21,153 nucleotides of DNA from Gracilaria caudata. Taxonomy: Eukaryota > Rhodophyta > Florideophyceae > Gracilariales > Gracilariaceae. Of the stretch, positions 7,578-15,997 are shown in pieces. Under the pieces are notes generated by a model, which did no database searches, was not told the DNA's origin, and saw only the letters and a list, made by a program, of their open reading frames with translations. How positions within the stretch are numbered: position 1 is the first letter of the stretch; the number at the start of each line of letters is the position of its first letter. Location: contig JASCIV010000400.1 of assembly GCA_030374735.1 (NCBI GenBank), positions 1-21,153 of the forward strand, in the 5' to 3' direction. Both the position numbers and the translations under genes were made by a program.

Positions 7578-10019
7578 ATGCCCCACTCGCAAACTGATGA
7601 CCCTTTCAAGTCGTTCTCATTCACCGCTTCTGCAAACTCCAACCTCCCCCCCATCGAGGATCAAATCGTCGAATGCCTCAAGCATCTTCAACGTGAAATA
7701 CCCTCCATACCCTCCCGCAAAACGACAATCCCCACTGTCGTTATCTCCGCTCTACTTTCTGTCAACGCATGGCCCTGCGAGCTCCACGCCGGATCGAAAC
7801 ACAGCTCCTCCGATCCGGAACCTTTCTCCGTTTCAACTAGGAATCGTATTTTGGATATTGGCTCTGCGTCTTGGTCCGATCCTAGCAAACCCGCGGCACA
7901 TGCGCCACTCGCAAAGTACTGGAGGCGCGAAGTGCGCACGAAAACGAGATCTTTCCGTTCTGATATCCCGCAGCATAGGTGGACGTCTACCTTACCACCC
8001 ATCGACCTCTTTTCCGTCGATGACCTCAACTTGACCGTACCCAGAGATGGCCCCGCAGAGGTGTGGTCCGCCCAGTCTGTCCATGCTTTGTCCGGCAGGC
8101 GCATCGTCCTTTCCTACGTCCATGACAGGCACGCAGATTCTCATATAAAATGGCAAGGAGAGAGGAGGTCTGTAAGGCTCACCCAAACGGAGGCAACCCA
8201 AGCCTCCCATCCGCAATTCCTCTCCAGCGTCCAATGCATCAATCTGGGTAATCTCTGGCACGATGGAATGAAGTATCCTACTCCGGACGGACAACGCAAT
8301 GGTTATGCCGGTGTGGTCCCGTACATGTTGCCGGGCTCCGCCGTCTGGCATTCTACCCCAAGGCTTCGCAAGGGATACGGTTACCCATCCTTGGACGATG
8401 AACAGCTGGACCTTATTCTCAACACCTTCGCAGAGTTAAGATCCGGGAAAAGGCTCCTTACCAACATTGACAACGTTGAGATTCAGTTTGCAGATGATGA
8501 ACCGTATAGAGATTTGTCGGGTGTAAGGAGATTGTGGCTCATGGCTGAGGCAACTTGTGGAATGTTGAGAGATGATCTCATTATATCCATTCAAGATATG
8601 GCGGGCGTGGCCCTCACCTTGATGCACTACGATAACATTGTTTCAGAGCTCAATGCGGTGATCAAGCATCATAATGATACCTCAACGATCAAGAGGAAGA
8701 CTAAAATTCCGTGCATCTGCCGCCCGCAGGGTTTCTCGACTTGGAAAAGACTGTGCACTGTTGGGGAAGGGGCTCGAGCGATTCTAGAGCAGACACTGGC
8801 CAGCGCAGGTCTGGACAAGAAATGGATATCTTTGTTTGAATACGCAACGGTGGCCTTCGACGTCAAGGTGAGACTCTTGAAGTTCTGGTATGCCCTCATG
8901 TTCGCGAAGGGGCCGATAACGAATCTCTCCGATTTAAGGTTTGAGGTCCTTGAAGATCTAGCGGTAGCGCCGGCATGGGAACCTGAGGATAGGGCCATGG
9001 TTTACTTCATGGTCGAAGCAGCCGTCATCAATCGGCTGGAACGTCAAATCCCCTACGAGGAGTCTGTCCGGCGGTTCCTGAGAGCCAAAAATGGAGGACT
9101 ATTGTTGCTGAACTCTATCAACTTGAGATCGGAGCGTGTAGTCATGGAAATGACTCGTGTTCAACTTGAGAGCATGCTCCTCTACAATTTGGCGGCAGCC
9201 TTGCGGCAACCAGGTTGGAAGCCGACCAACATGGCTCTGAAGACAGCGTGGCTATCGGGGCAGGAAGGGCCTTCGTACCTTGGACGATTCACGACATCGA
9301 TGTCAAAACAGCTTTACATCCAAGCTGCACGTAGTTGGGCGGGGCACAGCGACGAGGTAATTGTGAGGACTGCATCTGAAGGAAAGAGTCGACTGGTTGT
9401 GCTCCTCAGTGATAAGCACCGGTTGAATAGGTATATTGATGTGGACTCAAAGACTGAGATAGTTGTGTGTTCCATATTCTACATGAATGAAGAGGAGTAT
9501 AACTTGGCGTTGTCTCACTTTGGAAAGAATCACTTTCACGCTGAGGAGCGGATGTTCAGAGGCAAGCCCGTACTGACTGGCACCAAAGGTGAGCCAGTGC
9601 TGTGGGACAAAACTCTCACGACACTGTGCGCAGTTGATGGAAAAGGACGTTGGTTTCAGCTGCCCTCTCCACAGCGTCTGTACCAGATTGTGGTGACCAG
9701 TAAGATTGGAGCTGAAGATGGACATTTGGCCGCTATCAGAATCGCGTGTAATGGAGCTGGGCGAGAGCCCGTAGCTGTGAGTCCTGCTGACATCATGAGT
9801 CATATCACAGCTGAAGGTGGACATACATTGTTTCAGATGCGACCAGATCAAGTGAGCCCTGATGGAATGAACATTGTCGACTACTCTTTCGAGTATGAGA
9901 GGTTTTGGGCTGATTGTGATGGGAGAGTACTATCGACAATGACTGCTGCAGATGCCCAGACGATCGATGATGTGGTGGGAAATATAATTGCATCACTCAG
10001 AACAAAACATTGGAGATGA
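7578..10019 (+). CDS. 813-aa orphan protein, no intron
   Basis: A long, intact, single-exon ORF that I cannot assign. It has no signal peptide or obvious transmembrane helix. Residues 1-130 are Ser/Pro-rich. Residues 210-275 are Gly/Pro/Tyr-rich with CINLGNLWHDGM and GYAGVVPYMLPGSAVWHS. Residues 315-365 and 395-545 look mostly alpha-helical. Residues 600-730 look beta-rich. No nucleotide-binding loop, protease triad, zinc finger or nuclease motif is apparent. Length, lack of low-complexity tails and a mixed helical/beta make-up would suit a large structural protein, including an endogenised capsid of a Totivirus-like dsRNA virus of microbial eukaryotes. That is only a hypothesis; no polymerase frame lies next to it. 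Codons start C/T-rich and end G/A-rich like the host genes around it, which argues for long residence. Confidence 0.85.
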   Translation: MPHSQTDDPFKSFSFTASANSNLPPIEDQIVECLKHLQREIPSIPSRKTTIPTVVISALLSVNAWPCELHAGSKHSSSDPEPFSVSTRNRILDIGSASWSDPSKPAAHAPLAKYWRREVRTKTRSFRSDIPQHRWTSTLPPIDLFSVDDLNLTVPRDGPAEVWSAQSVHALSGRRIVLSYVHDRHADSHIKWQGERRSVRLTQTEATQASHPQFLSSVQCINLGNLWHDGMKYPTPDGQRNGYAGVVPYMLPGSAVWHSTPRLRKGYGYPSLDDEQLDLILNTFAELRSGKRLLTNIDNVEIQFADDEPYRDLSGVRRLWLMAEATCGMLRDDLIISIQDMAGVALTLMHYDNIVSELNAVIKHHNDTSTIKRKTKIPCICRPQGFSTWKRLCTVGEGARAILEQTLASAGLDKKWISLFEYATVAFDVKVRLLKFWYALMFAKGPITNLSDLRFEVLEDLAVAPAWEPEDRAMVYFMVEAAVINRLERQIPYEESVRRFLRAKNGGLLLLNSINLRSERVVMEMTRVQLESMLLYNLAAALRQPGWKPTNMALKTAWLSGQEGPSYLGRFTTSMSKQLYIQAARSWAGHSDEVIVRTASEGKSRLVVLLSDKHRLNRYIDVDSKTEIVVCSIFYMNEEEYNLALSHFGKNHFHAEERMFRGKPVLTGTKGEPVLWDKTLTTLCAVDGKGRWFQLPSPQRLYQIVVTSKIGAEDGHLAAIRIACNGAGREPVAVSPADIMSHITAEGGHTLFQMRPDQVSPDGMNIVDYSFEYERFWADCDGRVLSTMTAADAQTIDDVVGNIIASLRTKHWR

Positions 10020-10631
10020 GACGCCCTTTTCGACAAGGATGCGTCAAGATACAGACGATCGTGGTGTGATCAAGTGTATTTGAAAGCTCGGCTTTCCTGC
10101 GTAATTGCGGAAGAATGAAGCTTAACACGATCTCCGTAATCGTTCGGTTCTCCTACCCACGGTACCGACAGTAACGTCACATCAGATATATATTATATGT
10201 TATTGTATCTTCAAAGAAACTGCTGTTCCATACTGAAAAGTTGCCCTTCGAAACTTAGATATGCCGCAGCTGACGCTGTCAGACAAGCCTTGACAATTAC
10301 ACGTACAGCACACGGCTACTCGTAGCAGCGCTGTAAGCTCTGACGTACTGTAGTTGACGTTTGAACTTCCGTGCCTTGCAGCTTGGGGAGTTTCCAAGTT
10401 GGACGACACGTCATTGCCCAAGCGCGTCTGTTTCACGGTTCAGGTGAAGCTCCTACAACACGCACGGATCGCCATCGACGCGCGCCACGGAGATGCAAAG
10501 GTTCAAGGGCCCTGGGTTCGCAGCATTTTCCATTCGTACCTGATGCCTCTCTTCTTGCTTCGTTCGACTACCGTTGCGGTGCCCCTGGGTAAAGGCCTCC
10601 CCAACTCAGACTGCCCCTTTGGCCTTCTTTA
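10020..10631. other. intergenic region with dispersed repeat R2
   Basis: There is no convincing gene. Positions 10185-10208 are AT-rich (GATATATATTATATG) and may serve 3' end formation of the 813-aa gene. Positions 10398-10502 match 13900-13993 over two blocks, GACGACAC..CATTGCCC and ACGGAT..CCATC.ACGCG.GCCACGGAGAT. A C/T-rich leader follows up to the ligase ATG. Confidence 0.55.
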
Positions 10632-11888
10632 ATGTTCCTCGCATCCGCTCTCCGTCTGCACTTGCTCCGATTCACGTCAACATTTCCACGTCGCTTCTTT
10701 TCGCGGTTGCCCTACGCGTCCCTGCCCTCGCTCCAACAATCATCTCCGGTGGCCGTGTTGTATCAAAAGACGCCGCCGCCGGTGATCGATGGCATTCTGA
10801 AGCCCATGAAACCGGGTGGATACTCCGATAGCGGCTCAGACATTGCCTACATGCTGCAGACGCACGGCGTTAATGTGACCACGCCAACCGCGCGCCCATC
10901 CGAGCAGTGTGACCTGGACTGGGTATTCCCGGATACCCCTGACGGTATTCAGCACGCAATCGATGCGGGAGCGCACGTGCTTTGGGCTAATACGGTTCTA
11001 TTTGCGGATCACCCCCTGAAAGCCGAACTGGAGAGGTCGCACGTGCGCATAGTCGGGCAGCACCCTGATGTCGTGCAGAAGTTCGACGACAAGTGGGTCG
11101 CGAATAGCCTGTTGAGGGCGAAGGGGCTGCCTGTGCCGAACAGCATGCTCGTCGCGATAGCGGAGGGCGATGAGGACACGCTGCTTTTGGGAGACCTGAC
11201 GGAGGTTTTGATGGACGAGGCTGCCGTCGGATTACCGTGCGTTGTCAAACCGATTCGAGGACGTGGAAGTCAGGGTGTGAGGAAGGTGGACAGTTTTGAG
11301 GAGCTCAAGCGTGTTGTGCGCGCGTTTTTGATGGACGTCTATGAACTAGATGGCGTCACATACTCCAAATATGGGAATCGATACATTGTGGAGGCGTACC
11401 TCAGCAATGAGGAGATTACTGTTACTGTAATGCCACCAGGGGTGTATCAGATGGGCGAGACGATGGTACAGAAGGACAGACACTGGTGCTTGCCTATTAT
11501 TGGCAGGTACGATCATCAGCATGGAATCGCCCCGTATAGCGGAGTGAAAGCGGTTGTAACAAACAGTTCTGTGTTTAACTCGACTCAGATGAAGCAGAAG
11601 AAATGCCTGGAAATTATGGAACAGTGCAAAAGAACGGCGAGTATTATTGGAGCTAGGGCACCGATCAGATGTGACTGTCGAAGTGGGCAAGGTGCCAACG
11701 GGTTTTCTATCTTCGATGTCAATATGAAGCCGAACATGACAGGTTCCGGGAGACCAGGGAGAGAAGATCAGGATAGCTTAACAGTCATGGCTGCGAAGGC
11801 TGTTGGATGGAGTTACTTCGATTTCCTGTTGAACATGCTTACTCAGGCATGGACCACTCAACAATCTAGTCAAGAATTGTATACATAG
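10632..11888 (+). CDS. ATP-grasp ligase (D-Ala-D-Ala ligase-like fold), probably organelle-targeted
   Basis: A 418-aa protein with an ATP-grasp fold. KFDDKW (150-155) precedes the ATP-binding region. KPIRGRGSQGV (206-216) is the glycine-rich ATP loop with its Lys. VEAYLSNEEITVTVMP (253-268) gives adenine-contacting and acidic residues. RCDCR (346-350) and FDVNMKPNMTG (361-371) are the metal- and phosphate-binding end. Such enzymes join a carboxylate to an amine through an acyl phosphate; the substrates here are unknown. I associate the KPNMTGxxRP..DQDSL ending with an ATP-grasp group common in fungi and usually annotated as D-Ala-D-Ala ligase-like, not with bacterial cell-wall Ddl itself. Residues 1-40 are rich in Arg, Ser, Leu and Phe without acidic residues, so a mitochondrial or plastid presequence is likely. 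It ends 34 bp from the convergent transporter gene. Confidence 0.85.
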   Translation: MFLASALRLHLLRFTSTFPRRFFSRLPYASLPSLQQSSPVAVLYQKTPPPVIDGILKPMKPGGYSDSGSDIAYMLQTHGVNVTTPTARPSEQCDLDWVFPDTPDGIQHAIDAGAHVLWANTVLFADHPLKAELERSHVRIVGQHPDVVQKFDDKWVANSLLRAKGLPVPNSMLVAIAEGDEDTLLLGDLTEVLMDEAAVGLPCVVKPIRGRGSQGVRKVDSFEELKRVVRAFLMDVYELDGVTYSKYGNRYIVEAYLSNEEITVTVMPPGVYQMGETMVQKDRHWCLPIIGRYDHQHGIAPYSGVKAVVTNSSVFNSTQMKQKKCLEIMEQCKRTASIIGARAPIRCDCRSGQGANGFSIFDVNMKPNMTGSGRPGREDQDSLTVMAAKAVGWSYFDFLLNMLTQAWTTQQSSQELYT

Positions 11889-11922
11889 TGGACCTTTTCG
11901 TCAAAGTTTCGTGGCTCAAAAA

Positions 11923-13347
11923 TCAGGCTGTCGTTGGCGGCAACAGCCTTTTGTACATACATATTGTGAGTGCCAGCGCTGAAAACTGGTACAGAAACAT
12001 AGACGCAAACATAGCTGTGTAGCCAAAATGAGTCCACATCATGACGGCGAACAATGCGAACAACATACGCCCGCTTGCTCCAAAAGTCGAAAACAGCCCC
12101 ATGAGGCCCCCGGCAGGCAATCCTGACAGTACCTTCGAAAACAACGACAGTGCTGCTGTCTGGCCCAACGGAAAAGCCAGGGAACACATGATGATGATAG
12201 ACAACACGAAACCCCAGAACGGTATGCTGTCGGACAAAAATGGCAGAGACAGTGGAAAGCAGCCAACCAGCACCAGAATTATGCCTATGACCACGAGGTT
12301 ACGGTCGGATACTCGCCGGGCAATTGGTTTCATGGAGAAGTACACACCGAGGCCCAGAAGCCCAACCAACGTGACGTAGTAGGAGGCTTTGGCAAACGTC
12401 ATATTATATAATTCCATCATGAGTGGCACAGTGACTGTTTCCAGCTCGGCAACGATCCCGCGGAAAGCCATGTTGATTATCATGCATGTGGTCACGGCGG
12501 CGAAGTTCGGTTGGGGGGCCCTAGTTGGAGGCGTATCGATTCGGATGTCATCCTCATTATCGGCAGTGCTGCTCTCGTTATTATCAATGCTGGCAGGGAG
12601 AGGCTCTGCGAAGTAGTGGAACACCACAAATGAGCTGATAAGATTACAACCAATCAAGACGTAGGCAGGGTATGTGTACTGGTTCACATTCAGGAAGGGT
12701 AACCCCATAATATGGAAAGCTGGCAAGTTGGCGAGCAGCCCGCCCACGCCGGGCAAGACGACGAAACCGATAAACTGCGTAGCGGAAAGCCAGGCATAAT
12801 GCGTCGTGCGCTTGTCTTGCGGGATTGTGCTGGCGAAATAGGCCCGGGAAACGCTCATGGTAGCGCTGGAGAAGCCTACGAGGGTACGGGACAGGATAAG
12901 GAGTGGGATGGACGGGGAGAGAGCATAGCAAAGGTGGCCGACAACTTGGAAGATCGGAGCGACGATCAAGACGGAGGTGTTTGAGAACTTGTCTGAGAGG
13001 TAGCCCACTGGGACATTGGCGATGACGCGCCCCAGAGTGAAGGCGGCGACGAGATATCCCAGGGAATCCCGAGAGCCGCCGAACGTCTGGAGGTACGGCC
13101 AAGCGGACGGAAGGACGAGCCCGCGGGCAGCCTCCGACACGAGAGCCACCCAGTAGATCACTGCTATAGACAGCCAATCAACGGTGCCGGTCGACGGGTG
13201 GGCAGGCGGGAGGTTGAGCTGAGCGCGGAGCTTAAAAGGCGGAAGGGCTGGAGCTTCAAAGCAGCGTGCTGAGGTGGAGAGGAGCGGAGTGGCATCTGTT
13301 GCAGAGGGATGGGGCGGGACACAAGGAAGCTTGTCGGAAGGAGCCAT
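11923..13347 (-). CDS. major facilitator superfamily transporter, MFSD8/CLN7-like
   Basis: A 474-aa protein with about twelve hydrophobic helices in two halves. They are split by a hydrophilic acidic loop at about 250-282. GYLSDKFSN (115-123) between helices 2 and 3 is the MFS motif A. ARGLVLPSAWPYLQTFGGSRDSLGYLVAAFTLGR (74-107) resembles the MFSD8/SPX-MFS branch, where members sit in lysosomes or vacuoles and handle ions or phosphate. The N-terminal cytosolic tail (1-55) contains D-A-T-P-L-L at 18-23, which fits the acidic dileucine [DE]xxxL[LI] endolysosomal sorting signal. The start is the first ATG, at 13347. No intron is needed. It is convergent with the ATP-grasp gene, 34 bp apart. Superfamily is near certain; subfamily and vacuolar location are inferred. 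Confidence 0.9.
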   Translation of the reverse strand: MAPSDKLPCVPPHPSATDATPLLSTSARCFEAPALPPFKLRAQLNLPPAHPSTGTVDWLSIAVIYWVALVSEAARGLVLPSAWPYLQTFGGSRDSLGYLVAAFTLGRVIANVPVGYLSDKFSNTSVLIVAPIFQVVGHLCYALSPSIPLLILSRTLVGFSSATMSVSRAYFASTIPQDKRTTHYAWLSATQFIGFVVLPGVGGLLANLPAFHIMGLPFLNVNQYTYPAYVLIGCNLISSFVVFHYFAEPLPASIDNNESSTADNEDDIRIDTPPTRAPQPNFAAVTTCMIINMAFRGIVAELETVTVPLMMELYNMTFAKASYYVTLVGLLGLGVYFSMKPIARRVSDRNLVVIGIILVLVGCFPLSLPFLSDSIPFWGFVLSIIIMCSLAFPLGQTAALSLFSKVLSGLPAGGLMGLFSTFGASGRMLFALFAVMMWTHFGYTAMFASMFLYQFSALALTICMYKRLLPPTTA

Positions 13348-14294
13348 CGGAAAAAGTGCGGGTTGGGGAGGGAGAGGCGTTTGTTTGCTTGGGTCCTGGC
13401 GCCAGGCGCTGAAGGTGTTTGTACTCCATGTGACTGCATATACTGGGGGTTGTCATAGCATGGTACATACTACGAAGGTTTTATCGTATCATATGAGCTT
13501 TTTCTGTGTGGGCCATTCCTAATATCCCTCAAGGTTACTAGCCACACAAGCGTTTCTGCGCTAGCTCTTGAGTTAAAGAGCGTTCTCCTTTAGCAGGTAG
13601 CGTTCTAACGCTGCATCGTTACAAGTTTCTGGTTTCAATTCCTCTGCGTCCGAGAGGGCTCTGATAGACCTCCAGTGCACCCCTGAAGAGAAGACACACT
13701 GGCTTCACTTGTCAGAATCCAATCATTTGGTGTCACTCATAGAAATCTATTAAATTTTGTACCTCACGCAAGCGCTGGTGACTGGCTCTTACGTCATCGC
13801 TTGACAGTTGATGAGGAGCACTCGCCCAGTTGGCTGCAGCCGAAGGCTGGCTCCACCGTCGTACTAAGGTATGTGTCTACGAGTGTGTGCGCCTGCACCT
13901 TCGACGACACAGCATTGCCCGCACACGTGCTTTCCAACTGGACTTTTTGGAAACGGATGGATCACCATCTACGCGGGCCACGGAGATTCATGGGTATGAA
14001 GATCCGAGCGTTCTCCCGGTCACACCTTCGTAACTTCGTCGCATCGCATTTAGTTAAGAGCAGAATATTCACATCATATTATTTGAAGGGTGCAAAGGTA
14101 CTCTTTCAAGATTCCGTTTTTGGTTTCGTCTTGATGTTTCCAAATATATAAAGATCTCCCGGAGCTGCAGCAACTTTCAGGTCGACGTAGTTTTCCTTGT
14201 AAAACAGTAGGTTCTTCACAGCAAAAGTAGAGATCGGTGCGACGTTGATGTCCAACTGAGATCTGATCTGCGGCGGAAGTTGTTCTTGAACCCT
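13348..14294. other. intergenic region with dispersed repeat R3
   Basis: No convincing gene. Positions 13868-13990 are the fullest member of the repeat seen at 6505 and 10398. A short inverted repeat AGCGTT/AACGCT lies at about 13598-13611. The T-arm-like GGTTTCAATTCC near 13632 is not part of a foldable tRNA. Confidence 0.5.
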
Positions 14295-14543
14295 CTAGTT
14301 CACGCTCGCTTCTAAATTGTCGCAGCCGCAAGAACCGCCACCAACTGTTCTATCATCCACGTTCAGCTCATTACTCGCCCTGCCAGTAGTCACTTTCTGA
14401 CCACGTACACCACTGTGAACATACAGGCACATAGTACCTGAGATGTCCGATTGTACCGTCATTTTTATCGTTGTTCTCTGCATATTGGAGCCCCTCTCCT
14501 TCAATCCAAAGTATTCTTTGGTGGTTTCCTGCACCCTAATCAT
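14295..14543 (-). CDS. small hypothetical protein
   Basis: An 82-codon ORF starting with ATG (MIRVQETTKEYFGLKERG) and ending in a Cys/Gly-containing tail (GGGSCGCDN). It has balanced composition and no membrane segment. No family is recognised. It could equally be one exon of a larger gene or a relic, since the region just to its right contains other coding fragments on the opposite strand. Confidence 0.28.
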   Translation of the reverse strand: MIRVQETTKEYFGLKERGSNMQRTTIKMTVQSDISGTMCLYVHSGVRGQKVTTGRASNELNVDDRTVGGGSCGCDNLEASVN

Positions 14544-14546
14544 TGA

Positions 14547-15230
14547 TCCTTTAATCCAGGGAGTGTAGGCGCTCCTTTTGAGGTAGGAGTAAGTGATAAT
14601 GCGGATGAACCGCTACCTCCCAAATTTCAAGTAATTCGTGGAGGATTCAATTCGTACGTGTACTTCCTCGTTCTCGTCGACGGTCAATGGATAAGTTGGG
14701 TTCTGTTAAGTTCAGACAAGTCAATGTGTCTGGATCCAGACCTGGCTAAAACCACTGCATTTTTGAACCTACTTGTCCACGCACGTTTTTTCTCCGGAGA
14801 ACCAAGAGCAACGCCAGTAGCAGACCAGTTCGAAATACTTGCTGGAAGAATGGATTGGAAGAACAGCTGACTTCTCACAATGATAATACACTCATATCCG
14901 AGATGAATTGGGTCTGGAGCATTGTCCCAGAATGTCTGAGTACAGTTTTTTAGTGTTTCCGCCCGTTCGGATGAACAGCTATAGAAATTCCGCGTTGGGC
15001 GGCGTCACCAAGAGATTATTTAGGAAATCATTAGGGATAAGCTCCGGCACCACAGTGGTTTTTCATGGGTCTCATCGGATAATGAGAAACTTCAGGTCAT
15101 TCTGAGCAAAATGTGCAAATTAATAGTTCTTGAGAGACTCAAAAGCGGCCTTCGGAGGAAGATCAAGAAGCATATGCAAAGGGAACGTTTGATTCCGTTC
15201 CTGAATGATTTTCAAGGCGAAGCAGTGTGA
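14547..15230 (+). pseudogene. broken coding sequence followed by poly(A)
   Basis: Three protein-like stretches lie in a row. Frame 0 at 14547-14870 reads through EVGVSDNADEPLPPKF, GGFNSYVYFLVLVDGQWISW and ADQFEILAGRMDW to a TGA. A different frame is open at about 14890-15105. Frame 0 returns at about 15060-15230 (SDNEKLQVILSKMCKLIVL..LRRKIKKHMQRERLIPFL) and ends with TGA. A run of 20 A begins 27 nt later at 15258. The stretches look like one protein interrupted by indels and stops, and the poly(A) suggests a retrocopied transcript. The alternative is a living gene with small introns that I could not place. The family is not recognised. Confidence 0.4.
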
Positions 15231-15257
15231 AACATTATTAATTAGCTTGGTTTCTCT

Positions 15258-15277
15258 AAAAAAAAAAAAAAAAAAAA
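15258..15277 (+). repeat. poly(A) tract of 20
   Basis: Uninterrupted A20 directly downstream of the broken coding stretch that ends at 15230, as expected of a retroposed 3' end. The next 200 bp are strongly AT-rich, so a simple slippage tract is also possible. Confidence 0.85.
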
Positions 15278-15712
15278 CTTGGCAAAAACTAAGTAACTTA
15301 AAATTATCACAAGATTACTTTGTTTCTTTCACTTTTAGTTAAATCCAATGATAATATTATCAGTTTACTTTATGTTTCTCAAAGATCTTTATCTTACGTT
15401 TCTCAATATATTTGTCCCCGGTTTAAGTTATCATTGTAGTACATTGTCGTTTGAGTTGCTATTAATTAAAGAACACTTCTTTTTGTTGCTGACTTCAGAG
15501 AAACATGAACCAAGGTACTGTGCGAGCCCGCTAGTACGTGTGGCAGGAGTTATTTTCTGGCGTCAGCAAGTGCAAGTGCTGTCCGTGATGACGCAATGCT
15601 TGGCGTTCTGGATGTGATTTTTGAGCTGCAATGTTGTACGTTGCCGATAGCACACAGATAAATAAGCGACTAAGTGTCGCACCGTTCTCATCCTTTTGAG
15701 GTGCTCTTTACT
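15278..15712. other. AT-rich block, no gene seen
   Basis: From about 15245 to 15459 the GC content falls sharply. This AT-rich stretch is bracketed by TATTAATTA at 15236-15244 and 15460-15468. The 89-codon ORF at 15348 is Phe/Leu-rich through AT-rich codons and not credible. Confidence 0.5.
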
Positions 15713-15862
15713 ATGTTTTCGCCAAACAATCAGCAAACTAACGTTGATGAGGTCACTACTAGCCAGAACCTAGTAGCCAGCTTGCAGTCAACCGCCGCGT
15801 TCTCATTGGATGTTGACAACGTTGGCAGTTCACCGAAACATGCACGAACCAAATCAAGCTGA
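15713..15862 (+). CDS. possible short protein or first exon
   Basis: A 49-codon ORF beginning MFSPNNQQTNVDEV and ending KHARTKSS. It is polar, Ser/Thr/Asn-rich and unrecognised. It is convergent with the spliced minus-strand gene ending at 15998. It may be chance. Confidence 0.2.
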   Translation: MFSPNNQQTNVDEVTTSQNLVASLQSTAAFSLDVDNVGSSPKHARTKSS

Positions 15863-15997
15863 AGGGCTCATTTTGTCCGGATGATACGCCTGCAGATGAG
15901 GTGCGCAGTTGAGTTCTAACCTCGACGTTTCTATGAGTGGTGTCCAGCTTTGCGCTTGACCATTTCCACAACATCGCTCTTCGATGCATAACCCGAA

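Noticed and set aside
13570..13670. tRNA-like A and B box fragments
   Set aside because: The T-loop has an extra base and no cloverleaf can be drawn.
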